29,177 bases of DNA, from contig CAZZUX010000043.1 of NCBI GenBank assembly GCA_964657395.1, positions 1 through 29,177 of the forward strand, read 5' to 3'. Each line of letters opens with the position of its first letter. The first letter of the stretch is position 1. A program made the position numbers and the translations under genes. The DNA comes from G963692885 sp964657395. Lineage in GTDB: Bacteria; Acidobacteriota; Terriglobia; Terriglobales; Acidobacteriaceae. Positions 16,345 to 24,455 of the stretch are shown in pieces. The notes beneath the pieces are model-generated. The model searched no databases. It saw only the letters and a program-made list of their open reading frames with translations, and was not told the DNA's origin.

Positions 16345-17850
16345 ATGGCACTCGACAGAAGGCTGTTTCTACGATCAGCGCTGACATTGGGAACTGCGGC
16401 GTGCCTGCGCTCTCCATTGTTTGCCTTCGGCTCATCGCAGCGAGCCTCGGTCACTGCATTCGGGGGCGATCCCACTGGAGTTAAAGACTCGACATCTGCA
16501 GTTCGTAAGGCGATTGCCTCGTTGTCTTCTAACGATGCGAGGCTGGTGTTTGAAGCCGGGAAGTATGTTTTTGCAGAGTCGACCGAGCCGGTAATGCAGC
16601 TGAGTGGGTTCCAGGGCATTGAAATTTACGCGAACAACGCAGATCTGCACTTTATGGGCGCGACGCCCGCCTTCGGATTTGCGAACTGTCACACGGTAGC
16701 TCTCCATGACATGAGGCTGTCCTGGGACGATGCGCCGGCCGCGGCCCGCCCGCCTGCTGTGGACGCGACCTGCGTCTCATTCATGGGCTGCCAGGGCGTG
16801 CTGGTTGAGGGCGTGTCATTGCAGCGTGCGCCGGGTCACGGCTTTGTCGCTGAGGGCTGCCGCGATTTCCAGTGCGACGACATCACGGTGACAGCCGGAA
16901 AGACGCGGCGTGGCGCGCAGGGCAGTGGCGTCTCCTTCCACGATTGCCATGGAGACATCCGGGTACACGCGAGTCACCTGGAAGGCATGGGCGGCGATGG
17001 CATTCACATCCGGCAGTCCTACTGGCGGATCCGCGAGCGGATCGATGAGCAATCGGTGTTGATTGAGAACAATGGCGGCCTGCCGCTCAGGAAAGAGCAG
17101 TTGCCGCAGGCAGGTGACTTCGTGCAGTTCTCGGCGCCGGACACGCTCCAGCTAAAGGGTGAGATCGCGATCAGTTCGGTCTCGATCAATAACCAGGGAG
17201 CGACGCTCAAGTTCGCCGAGACCTTGTCGCCCGTCATCCTTTCAGGAATGCTGGTATGCAGCGTGGTGGATGGATCGAAGATGATTGTGGACCATTGCAC
17301 GATCACCAACACGACCGGCTGTGGAGTGGTGCTGCATCGACGCAGCGAGATCACGAATAACCACTTTGTTGGTTGCGGCCGTTCGGCGATCCTGCTGGCA
17401 CCGGATGTGAAGCGGATGGACGGTCCTGCGGTGCAGAATGTGAGTATCCGGACGAATGATTTCTCCGGCTGCAACCAGGGTGCGCTCTCCGACGGGCGCG
17501 GTGTCATCACGATCGATACGGCGCAACATCGCGAGCAGCTGGAAACGCCCACCATCGCGATCAATTCCGGCATCAAGATCCAGGGCAATACCTTCAACTC
17601 GTCCGCTGGTGCCGCGATCTACGCAGCAGGTGTCGATGGGCTGGTGGTAGAGGGGAATACCTTCGGTAGCAGCCAAAAGACAGCCGATGCTGCAGCGCAC
17701 CCGCTGCCGGCGCTGATCCTGAGGAATGTTGCCGACGCCGAGGTGACCGGCAATACGTCGAGTGTGCCGCAATCGATTGTGCTGATGCAGTGCGCCGACA
17801 GTGTAGCCACAGAGGGCAACCGGATGCTGACTGCCCGCAAGATTGTGTAG
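16345..17850 (+). CDS. Tat-exported right-handed beta-helix protein
   Basis: About 501 residues. Start chosen at ATG 16345 because it directly precedes a twin-arginine signal (DRRLFLRSALTLGTAACL); the frame is open 36 codons further upstream, with no better ribosome site. After the signal, TAFGGDPTGVKDSTSAVRKAI matches the N-terminus of pectate-lyase-3/glycosyl-hydrolase-28-like beta-helix proteins. The rest is a chain of short coils ending in N-rich turns (VEGVSLQRAPGHGFVAEG, ITNNHFVGCG, IQGNTFNSSAGAAIYAAG, VEGNTFGSSQ). It resembles polysaccharide-acting or carbohydrate-binding parallel beta-helices; I cannot identify catalytic aspartates, so the enzyme type is open. It probably acts folded in the periplasm or outside the cell. 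It is convergent with the FecR-like gene, only 18 bases apart. Confidence 0.87.
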   Translation: MALDRRLFLRSALTLGTAACLRSPLFAFGSSQRASVTAFGGDPTGVKDSTSAVRKAIASLSSNDARLVFEAGKYVFAESTEPVMQLSGFQGIEIYANNADLHFMGATPAFGFANCHTVALHDMRLSWDDAPAAARPPAVDATCVSFMGCQGVLVEGVSLQRAPGHGFVAEGCRDFQCDDITVTAGKTRRGAQGSGVSFHDCHGDIRVHASHLEGMGGDGIHIRQSYWRIRERIDEQSVLIENNGGLPLRKEQLPQAGDFVQFSAPDTLQLKGEIAISSVSINNQGATLKFAETLSPVILSGMLVCSVVDGSKMIVDHCTITNTTGCGVVLHRRSEITNNHFVGCGRSAILLAPDVKRMDGPAVQNVSIRTNDFSGCNQGALSDGRGVITIDTAQHREQLETPTIAINSGIKIQGNTFNSSAGAAIYAAGVDGLVVEGNTFGSSQKTADAAAHPLPALILRNVADAEVTGNTSSVPQSIVLMQCADSVATEGNRMLTARKIV

Positions 17851-17868
17851 CGGCCAGCCACGCTGCGA

Positions 17869-18984
17869 TTACCCGAATACGCGGGCGAAGAAATGACCGA
17901 TCTTCCGGAAGATCCCGGGATTGCCTTTTGAGGCAGGTGTCGAGCCAGGCGCAGTAGCTTGTGCCGGCGTCGCTGTGTCTGCCAGCGCGGGCGCTTGGGC
18001 TGGCGGCGCGGACGCTGGTGCAGACGGCGGCTGCGGCACGATCGCGGGCGGCTTTGCAGAGACAGGCGGTGCAGATGGTGGCGGCGCAGTCGGTGAAGCT
18101 GCGGTATCCGGCGTGTCGGTGGACTTTGGAGGCGCGGGGTTATCGCCATTATAGGTAAGCGGTACGGTTACCTGGGCATGCACTTCTCCGGGCTTTGCAA
18201 CAGGAGTGGTGGGCAGTGGCGGGGGCGGCGCCAGGCCTTCGCTTTCCGCCAGCGGGAAGTCTGTGTCCGCGGGCGTGGATGAGGGGCCGCCTACCGGTTT
18301 GCCGGGCATTGCAGGCTGACTCGAGGTACTGCCTGCGCTTACTACGGACACAGGTGGGACTGCCGGACAGCCGCATGGCTCCCGTTCGGTGTCGACAACA
18401 TCTTTCAGGCTGCCGCGCTCGAAGGTGACGTGCTGGTTGGGAGTCAGTCGGTACAGACCGCCATCGAACTGACTGGTTACGGTTATGTAGGGTGCGTTGG
18501 CGCCGGGATTGTCAACGCAGGTGTCGCCGCGTGAGTTGACTCGAATGCTGATGTCCGCATGACCGGGCGGTGAGATGAGGATGCGCAGGTCAGGTGTCAG
18601 CAACACGTCAGAGTATTTGCCGGTGTCGTAGTTGGTTTCAATGGCGCCACGGTCAAGCGCCATCATGAGTGCGCTGGAGTCAGGCGCATCGATGCTGCGA
18701 TCGTGCGAGAGGTGAACGGCGGTGGTCGAACAAAGACGCAGCTGGCCGCCTCGCGTTAAAGCGATGCTGACGGCCTGCGCGCCGGCGGTGATGGCGCTGC
18801 CATTGCCGAGCAGCATCTGTCCATCTCGTACCTCAACCGCGCCCGATACCTGCACTTCCTTTGCACTGGTGTGGCCGATGGGGCTGGCATCCGCGGCTGG
18901 TTGCTGTGCAGTTGCGGCTACAGCAGAAGCCAGCAGTGCGATCGACGATGCGGTCGCGAAAAGAACACAGGTTGGCCGGTACAT
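17869..18984 (-). CDS. FecR-domain protein with Pro/Ala-rich tail
   Basis: About 371 residues. ATG 18984 is taken as start, with TTG 18990 possible; no clear ribosome site is seen. The signal peptide (CVLFATASSIALLASAVAATAQQ) is followed by a FecR-like beta-rich domain (about 40-210). In it, MLLGNGSAITAGAQAVSIAL and ALDRGAIETNYDTGKYSDVLLTP recall the FecR core that monitors envelope or siderophore state. EPCGCPAVPP closes this domain. From about 215 to 345 the chain is low-complexity Pro, Ala and Thr. The last 15 residues (GIFRKIGHFFARVFG) form a short basic, aromatic amphipathic helix. There is no anti-sigma segment before the FecR part and no sigma-factor gene nearby, so it is probably a periplasmic envelope protein and not a classic anti-sigma factor. 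Confidence 0.82.
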   Translation of the reverse strand: MYRPTCVLFATASSIALLASAVAATAQQPAADASPIGHTSAKEVQVSGAVEVRDGQMLLGNGSAITAGAQAVSIALTRGGQLRLCSTTAVHLSHDRSIDAPDSSALMMALDRGAIETNYDTGKYSDVLLTPDLRILISPPGHADISIRVNSRGDTCVDNPGANAPYITVTSQFDGGLYRLTPNQHVTFERGSLKDVVDTEREPCGCPAVPPVSVVSAGSTSSQPAMPGKPVGGPSSTPADTDFPLAESEGLAPPPPLPTTPVAKPGEVHAQVTVPLTYNGDNPAPPKSTDTPDTAASPTAPPPSAPPVSAKPPAIVPQPPSAPASAPPAQAPALADTATPAQATAPGSTPASKGNPGIFRKIGHFFARVFG

Positions 18985-19069
18985 TTTCAACAGTTATGCT
19001 CTAGAGGTATTGTAGCCGCCGGCCGCGAGCCAGGAAGAGCCGGCATGGCAGCAGGAGAGAAACGACCGG

Positions 19070-19771
19070 ATGGCAGCAGACGCAACGACAGAAGGCGCAC
19101 CGACTCAAGGCATTGCGGAAGGCGAAATTCTACAGCGGCAGCTTCAATATGTTCAATTTGGCTGCGGTTTGTGTGCTCCGGCGACCTGGGTCAATTTCGA
19201 TGCGGGTCCGGCTTTCTGGATGGAGAAGAACCTGCCGTTCCTGAAGCCGATGTTGCTGAAGCGGGGTTTTCCGGATTACCCGAAGAATATTCGGTATGGC
19301 GACGTCATCAAGGGTCTGCCAGTGGAGCTGCAATCGGCTGCAGGCGTGTATTGTTCGCATGTGCTGGAGCATCTCGCTTTGAATGAGTTTCGGCAGACGC
19401 TGCGAAATGTGTACAGCTACCTCGCGCCTGGTGGGACGTTTCGATTTGTACTGCCGGACCTGGAATGGCTGGCAAAGACTTACCTCCAGTCCTCTGACTC
19501 TGAAGCTGCCAGCAGGTTTATGCGTGACTCCTATCTGGGTGTGGATCAGCAGAGTGGCGGCGCTTCCGGTGTGATGAAGCTGCTGTTCGGTCGCAGCGCG
19601 CATTTATGGATGTGGGACTACAAGAACATGGCGCGCGAACTGGAAGCGGCGGGGTTCACCAGTATTCGGCGTGCGCGATTTCAGGACAATCCCGATCCGC
19701 GCTTCCAGGAGGTCGAAGACCTGGGACGCTGGGAGAATTGCCTCGGGGTGGAGTGTCGACGCCCTTTGTAG
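19070..19771 (+). CDS. Predicted SAM-dependent methyltransferase
   Basis: 233 residues, cytoplasmic. The order of motifs fits small class I methyltransferases of the COG4627 kind: a reduced motif I (VQFGCGLCAPATWVNFDAGP, where the glycine-rich loop and an acidic residue would bind SAM), then VYCSHVLEHLALNEF, the conserved SHVLEH step, and LAPGGTFRFVLPDLE. The C-terminal part (MARELEAAGFTSIRRARFQD) is the usual end of the fold. Substrate unknown; related genes often lie in surface-polysaccharide clusters. ATG 19070 has a GGAGAG box about 12 bases upstream. It is divergent from the FecR-like gene and ends three bases from the trpG stop. SAM binding is inferred from motifs only. Confidence 0.82.
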   Translation: MAADATTEGAPTQGIAEGEILQRQLQYVQFGCGLCAPATWVNFDAGPAFWMEKNLPFLKPMLLKRGFPDYPKNIRYGDVIKGLPVELQSAAGVYCSHVLEHLALNEFRQTLRNVYSYLAPGGTFRFVLPDLEWLAKTYLQSSDSEAASRFMRDSYLGVDQQSGGASGVMKLLFGRSAHLWMWDYKNMARELEAAGFTSIRRARFQDNPDPRFQEVEDLGRWENCLGVECRRPL

Positions 19772-19774
19772 CGC

Positions 19775-20338
19775 TTAGAGTTCCAGGAAGTTCTGGATGA
19801 GCTGCTTGCCGTCCGATGTGAGCACGCTCTCGGGATGGAACTGCACGCCTTCGATCGGATACTTGCGGTGGCGAAGCCCCATGATGATGCCGTCAGCGGA
19901 TCGAGCGGTGATTTCAAGAGAAGCCGGCAGTGTGTCTTCAGCAACAATCAGCGAGTGATAGCGTGTGCAGGTCATGGGTGACGCGATGCCCGCGAAGATG
20001 GTCTTGCCATCATGATCGACTGCACTGGTTTTTCCATGCATCAGGTTTGGAGCGCGGATAACATCGCCGCCGAAAGCCGCGCCGATCGCCTGGTGTCCGA
20101 GGCAGACGCCGAGGATCGGCACCTTGCCTGCGAAGTGTTGGATCAGCGGGATCAGGATTCCGGCTTCCTGCGGCGTACATGGACCGGGCGATAGAAGCAG
20201 GCGTTCGGGAGCCATGTCTTCCACTTCTTGAATGGTGAGTTCGTCGTTACGACGCACGACCATTTCAGCGCCAAGTTCGCCCATGTACTGCACCAGGTTG
20301 TAGGTGAAGGAGTCGTAATTGTCGAGGACGAAGACCAT
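19775..20338 (-). CDS. trpG: Anthranilate synthase component II (glutamine amidotransferase)
   Basis: Class I glutamine amidotransferase that supplies ammonia to TrpE for making anthranilate from chorismate; it may also serve para-aminobenzoate synthesis (PabA). Its 187 residues are the usual length. The catalytic triad is C79 in GVCLGHQ with H168 and E170 in QFHPES. The N-terminal LDNYDSFTYNLVQY and LLLSPGPCTP are family signatures. ATG 20338 has no convincing Shine-Dalgarno sequence (upstream reads AACCAGCC). The nearest trp gene is trpE, more than 2 kb upstream on the same strand and separated by two envelope genes, so the subunits are not adjacent. A hairpin at 20379-20402 separates it from the porin gene, implying its own promoter or read-through. 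Confidence 0.95.
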   Translation of the reverse strand: MVFVLDNYDSFTYNLVQYMGELGAEMVVRRNDELTIQEVEDMAPERLLLSPGPCTPQEAGILIPLIQHFAGKVPILGVCLGHQAIGAAFGGDVIRAPNLMHGKTSAVDHDGKTIFAGIASPMTCTRYHSLIVAEDTLPASLEITARSADGIIMGLRHRKYPIEGVQFHPESVLTSDGKQLIQNFLEL

Positions 20339-20378
20339 GGCTGGTTATGGCTAGTGTACTGCCATCTGAAGACAGAAC

Positions 20379-20402
20379 GGCCGCGCTGTGAGACGCGCGG
20401 CC
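20379..20402 (-). terminator. Terminator-like hairpin after the porin gene
   Basis: GGCCGCGC (20379-20386) and GCGCGGCC (20395-20402) form an 8-bp perfect GC stem with an 8-base loop. On the minus strand it is followed by GTTCTGTCTT, a weak T-rich run. It lies 17 bases beyond the porin stop and about 40 before the trpG start. Confidence 0.6.
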
Positions 20403-20419
20403 ACGCTAATAGCTGGTAA

Positions 20420-22195
20420 TCAGAAGTGATAGATCAGGTCAGCTGCGGCCGTCAGCTGGGTTGTCTTCGTGGGCGAGCCGAGGTAGGGGCTGTCGTAGGC
20501 AGGCCGGTCATAAGAATGCTCGAGGCGAAGTTCCGGTCGTACCGTGATGGTGCTGCCGACCCAGAGATCAAGGCCGACCAGGTGCTCGCTATACCGCGTC
20601 TTTGTGCCTGTGCGCTGACCCTTGAGGTCGTCGAAGAATTCGTTGCGGATGTTTAGCGATGCGTGGTGATTGTTGAACTCGTGTTCCAGGTAGTTAACGA
20701 TGGCGTAATCGGGCGCGTAGCAGTGTGTCTGGGTTGTGGTTTCGCAGGCGGCGCCGTTTGCACCTGTAATAGGCGCCGGACCGGTGATGGCTGAATAGCC
20801 GCCGGGCCCGGCATAGTTGACGTTAGGAACATCCCGCTCGTACTGGTACCAGGCTTCTGTATCCGTGTGCCAGGTTGCATTGAATTTGTGATAGTAGGTG
20901 AGGTAATAGGCCGAGATATTGTTATAGCCGTACTTTGCCGAGTTGACGGAGTTAGCACAGAAATAAAGATTATTGCTGCCCTGGGTCCAGGTGTAGGCCG
21001 CGCAAAAGTCGCCTGTAAGCTTCGCACCCTTCACCCACGGAGCTATCTCGCATCCGCCGGAAATGCCGGCCTGTGCAGTCCAGTGGTTAGTGACCTTTAC
21101 CGTAGCATTCACACCATGCTGTGTGTAGCAGTCATAGGTGTAGAGAATGGAATGGCTATAGGTGTAGTTATTCGGAGCCAGCTGGGCTTCGATATCCGGC
21201 AGCGAAATGTATCTGCCGATGCGCACGTCCATACCCTGCGCGACATGCGGGAAATACATATCAGCGTAATACATGACCGGATCTGCGCCATACTTCTGGC
21301 CGCTCGGGCCGGAGAGCAACTGCTGGCTGAAAACACCCTTCGCCGTGGTGTAGCGGTAGTCGAGCCCGTAAAGGCCGCTGAGCCGGAAACCCCAGTCGAA
21401 ATGATCCGTCTGCACGGTGTTCGGAAGCCGCTCGAAATAGAGTACTGCCTGGTCGAGCTGAATCGAATTAGGAACGACATCATAAGCAGTTTCGTTATTC
21501 GCGTACTGGCCCCGATTAGACGTACTGGCATTCGCACCGATATCTATCCAGCCGTACATCTTCACGCGGCTTTTGTTTTCGTTGATGGCCTGCATCAATG
21601 GATAGGTTTGATAGTCGGGCGCGCCGATGACCACCGTGCCGCCAATCGGCCAGTCCGCGGAGGGAAAGGGCGGACTGCTGAGCGGTGCGGGGTACCCTCT
21701 GCGTTTCGGTTCCGGAGACGGTGCGGCATTGCTTGAGGAGGCAGTCCAGTCATCGATATAGGCGTGTCCCCATCGGGTGAAGAAGCCACGCTGCTGCGCT
21801 GAGGGTGCGGCGGGGCTCACAGGAGATGGCGACGAGGGATTGGTCTGCTGCATGGGCACGTCAAGATGGACGGCCTCCGTGCCAGAGACTATGACGGGAA
21901 TCGGGAGCGAGAGTTCGCCATCGGCTGCGGATGCCTGCAGCTGATAGCTCCCAGGAGAGAGATGCTCGATGGTGAAAGATCCGTCACCGCGGCTGATTGC
22001 TTCGCTGTTTTGATTGTCTGGCCCGCCTGTCAGCTGAATGCTCGCACCCAAAGCGGGGAGCTTGCTGCTAGAGGTGACTGTTCCCTGGACCAGTCCAGAG
22101 TTAAATCCTGCGGCAAGCACAGGCGATGATGAGGCAATTACTAGACATACGAAAACGGCAACAAAAACGACGGCTCGTAAATACTTCGGTCCCAT
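20420..22195 (-). CDS. Outer-membrane beta-barrel porin with N-terminal carboxypeptidase-regulatory-like domain
   Basis: 591 residues. ATG 22195 chosen because AAAGGA lies six bases upstream; a TTG two codons earlier is possible. The signal peptide (AVVFVAVFVCLVIASSSPVLA) is followed by a beta-sandwich (about 33-115, with GTVTSSSKLPALGASIQLTG, then SRGDGSFTIEHLSPGSYQL, typical of CarboxypepD_reg modules). A Pro/Ser-rich linker comes next, then a long barrel part (about 205-591) with alternating aromatic strands (MYGWIDIGANAS, MDVRIGRYISLPDI, LNIRNEFFDDLKG) and a terminal Phe (AAADLIYHF) for BAM recognition. It resembles the BBP2/OmpL-like porin family. Transport specificity is unknown. It lies between the LysM gene and trpG. 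Confidence 0.88.
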   Translation of the reverse strand: MGPKYLRAVVFVAVFVCLVIASSSPVLAAGFNSGLVQGTVTSSSKLPALGASIQLTGGPDNQNSEAISRGDGSFTIEHLSPGSYQLQASAADGELSLPIPVIVSGTEAVHLDVPMQQTNPSSPSPVSPAAPSAQQRGFFTRWGHAYIDDWTASSSNAAPSPEPKRRGYPAPLSSPPFPSADWPIGGTVVIGAPDYQTYPLMQAINENKSRVKMYGWIDIGANASTSNRGQYANNETAYDVVPNSIQLDQAVLYFERLPNTVQTDHFDWGFRLSGLYGLDYRYTTAKGVFSQQLLSGPSGQKYGADPVMYYADMYFPHVAQGMDVRIGRYISLPDIEAQLAPNNYTYSHSILYTYDCYTQHGVNATVKVTNHWTAQAGISGGCEIAPWVKGAKLTGDFCAAYTWTQGSNNLYFCANSVNSAKYGYNNISAYYLTYYHKFNATWHTDTEAWYQYERDVPNVNYAGPGGYSAITGPAPITGANGAACETTTQTHCYAPDYAIVNYLEHEFNNHHASLNIRNEFFDDLKGQRTGTKTRYSEHLVGLDLWVGSTITVRPELRLEHSYDRPAYDSPYLGSPTKTTQLTAAADLIYHF

Positions 22196-22321
22196 TTCCA
22201 ATCCTTTACGGCGCTACTTCCGCCCTGCTTCTAGTCAACGCGAGCGGCCGTAAGGAAACTGTTCTGGGTATATCCGGAAGTTATAAAGAAGCAGTCATTA
22301 GAGGCGCTCTGCAAATGGAAT

Positions 22322-22347
22322 GCCCTCGGCGAACGATAACCGAGGGC
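22322..22347 (-). terminator. Probable terminator after the LysM gene
   Basis: GCCCTCGG (22322-22329) pairs with CCGAGGGC (22340-22347) around a ten-base loop. On the minus strand ATTCCATTT follows. It is placed about 40 bases after the LysM gene stop. Confidence 0.65.
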
Positions 22348-22383
22348 CCATGATCCATGTAGAGCATTTCTGCACAGACTGAA

Positions 22384-22773
22384 TTAAAGAACAGGAATCT
22401 TCAATTCCTGGCCTACGCGGATCTTGTCAGGGTCATCCAGGCCGTTGGCCTGGGCGATCTTCTGATAATGATTTGCTGATCCGTAAAACAGCTTGCTGAT
22501 CTTCGACAGGTTGTCGCCAGCTGCTACGGTGTATGCCTGTTCAGCTCCGCCAGTGGTGGTAATTTCGTGGGCCAGGTCAGCGTAGCTTGGATCGACTGCC
22601 TTAATGGAATCCCACACGCGATTGGCTACGACCTGCGAAGGAACGGAAGCCTTGAGGTGTAATTTATCGCCATCCAGGCTCTGGTCTTCTACCTGGGCTC
22701 CCAGCGAGCTGAACTCTTCAATTGTTGAAACTACGGGTGCATATTTCTGCTTCAATGCATCAAGATCTGCCAT
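22384..22773 (-). CDS. LysM-domain protein (Kbp/YgaU-like)
   Basis: 129 residues, without a signal peptide. ATG 22773 follows AGGAGAAACAC. The N-terminal half (MADLDALKQKYAPVVSTIEE to about residue 75) is a BON-like alpha/beta region with AQVEDQSLDGDKLHLKASV. The C-terminal half is a LysM repeat (AYTVAAGDNLSKISKLFYGSA, then NGLDDPDKIRVGQELKIPVL). E. coli Kbp (YgaU) has the same BON plus LysM layout and is a cytoplasmic potassium-binding protein, so the role may be ion sensing and not peptidoglycan binding; this is inference. It lies 113 bases downstream of trpE on the same strand, so it may be transcribed with it, and ends before a terminator hairpin. Confidence 0.9.
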   Translation of the reverse strand: MADLDALKQKYAPVVSTIEEFSSLGAQVEDQSLDGDKLHLKASVPSQVVANRVWDSIKAVDPSYADLAHEITTTGGAEQAYTVAAGDNLSKISKLFYGSANHYQKIAQANGLDDPDKIRVGQELKIPVL

Positions 22774-22886
22774 GTGTTTCTCCTGTCTGTTTACGTAGAT
22801 GCTCCGGCCCGAGACTTTCGATTGTCGCACCGAGGTGGCTCAGCAGTCGCCTCATCTCACTTTTGTTCACGTTCTTTTCAAAACAG

Positions 22887-24455
22887 TCAAAGGCGCGCAC
22901 GGGTGATGGCACGGAGGACTGCCTGTGCCTTGTTGATCGACTCTTCATATTCTTTCTCTGGAACAGAGTCGGCCACGATCCCGGCCCCAGCCTGGATATA
23001 GCCGGTTCCGTCCTGCACCAGCATGCTTCGAATGGCGATGCAGGAGTCGAGGTTGCCATTGAAGTCGGCATAGAGGATGCTGCCGCCGTAGAGTCCCCGC
23101 CGTGTCGGCTCCATTTCTTCGATGATTTCCATGGCGCGAATCTTTGGCGCCCCGGAAAGAGTGCCAGCGGGGAAGCAGCTTCGGAAGGCATCCACTGCTG
23201 AGAGGCCCGCACGCAACTGGCCCTCGATCGCACTGACCAGGTGCATGACGTGCGAGTAGCGCTCAATGAACATGAAGTCTTTGACCTTGACCGACCCGTA
23301 CTCCGAGACGCGGCCGACGTCGTTACGGCCGAGGTCGACCAGCATGACGTGCTCGGCTCGTTCCTTTTCGTCGGCGAGAAGATCTTCGCCTATGCGCCGG
23401 TCCTCTTCTTCTTCGGCGGAGCGAGGGCGTGTGCCGGCGATGGGGCGGTATTCGACTTTGCCTCCTCTCCCGGCTACTGCGCCACTGACGCGCACCAGCA
23501 GTTCCGGGGAAGAGCCAAGGATTTCAAAGGCAGCCTTGGCTGACTCCCTCGTTCGGGACTTGCTGGGAGGTGCGCTGTCTTCGGCTCCGCAACGAAGGAA
23601 GTACATGTAAGGCGAAGGATTGACGATGCGAAGGGCTCGATAGATGGAGAAGGAATCGGCGCCCGGCTGCACTTCAAAGCGCTGGGAGAGGACTGCCTGG
23701 AAGACGTCGCCTTCCGCGATGTACTGCTTCGTACGGCGGACGGCCTCGAGGAACTTCTTCCTGGATGTGCGATAGGTAATGTCCAGTTTGGTTGAAGCCG
23801 GACGGTTCTTCCTTATCTTAGGCAGGGCGCGCGAAAGACGTCTCTCCATGGATCGGAGTCGTTTCTCGCCTACCGCGAAGGCTTCGGTGGCTGAGTGTTG
23901 CGTCACGTCCACTGTCGAAATCAGCAGAATCTCTTTCTTTACATGATCAAAAGCCAGCACATCGTTGAAGAACATCAGGCAAGCCTGCGGGAGGTGCAGG
24001 TCGTCGGTGGCAAGGTCCGGGAGTTTTTCGATGAGGCGCACGACGTCGTAGGAGAAGAAGCCGACCGCGCCCGCAGTAAAGGGAGGAAGGCCGGCAAAGC
24101 GAGCAGACCTTTGCCCGGCCAGCGCTTCCTTTAGATATTCAAAGATATCGCCCTTCTGAATGGCCTTCTGCTTGCCTTCATAGATCTCCAGAATGCCCGC
24201 GCGCGCAACCACGCGGCGGTAGGGCCGCACGCCGATAAAGGTGTAGCGGCCCACTTTCTCACCGCCTTCAACCGACTCAAGTAGGAAACACTCGGGCGCG
24301 TCGGCAGCGAGGCGCAGAAAGGCCGATACCGGAGTTTCGAGGTCGGCAGTAAGGCGGCGCACCATGGGAACAAGAGTGTGGGTGCGAGCGAGACGTGAAA
24401 ACTCGGCCGGAGTGGGCTGAATGGCAGCTGTAGATGCCTGGAACGTTGGGGACAT
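22887..24455 (-). CDS. trpE: Anthranilate synthase component I
   Basis: Converts chorismate and ammonia (from TrpG) to anthranilate, the first committed step of tryptophan synthesis. 522 residues, the usual length. The feedback site LLES (59-62 region, in CFLLESVEGG) is intact, so tryptophan inhibition is expected. Chorismate-binding blocks are seen as FQAVLSQRFE, SSPELLVRV, PIAGTRPR, HVMHLVSAIEG, FPAGTLSGAPKIRAM and IQAGAGIVADS. A stretch of about 18 residues rich in Ser, Lys and Ala (291-308) is inserted before FEILGSSPE. ATG 24455 has only a weak GGAAC upstream; a downstream Met at residue 31 would lose conserved sequence. The LysM gene follows at 113 bases. Confidence 0.96.
   Translation of the reverse strand: MSPTFQASTAAIQPTPAEFSRLARTHTLVPMVRRLTADLETPVSAFLRLAADAPECFLLESVEGGEKVGRYTFIGVRPYRRVVARAGILEIYEGKQKAIQKGDIFEYLKEALAGQRSARFAGLPPFTAGAVGFFSYDVVRLIEKLPDLATDDLHLPQACLMFFNDVLAFDHVKKEILLISTVDVTQHSATEAFAVGEKRLRSMERRLSRALPKIRKNRPASTKLDITYRTSRKKFLEAVRRTKQYIAEGDVFQAVLSQRFEVQPGADSFSIYRALRIVNPSPYMYFLRCGAEDSAPPSKSRTRESAKAAFEILGSSPELLVRVSGAVAGRGGKVEYRPIAGTRPRSAEEEEDRRIGEDLLADEKERAEHVMLVDLGRNDVGRVSEYGSVKVKDFMFIERYSHVMHLVSAIEGQLRAGLSAVDAFRSCFPAGTLSGAPKIRAMEIIEEMEPTRRGLYGGSILYADFNGNLDSCIAIRSMLVQDGTGYIQAGAGIVADSVPEKEYEESINKAQAVLRAITRARL

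Noticed and set aside
20867..21736. 289-codon frame opposite the porin gene
   Set aside because: It is antisense to a protein with signal peptide and barrel pattern; no ribosome site or family resemblance is seen.
22760..22855. Possible 31-residue peptide gene (minus strand) between trpE and the LysM gene
   Set aside because: It has no proper ribosome site, overlaps the LysM start, and its sequence shows no family-like pattern.
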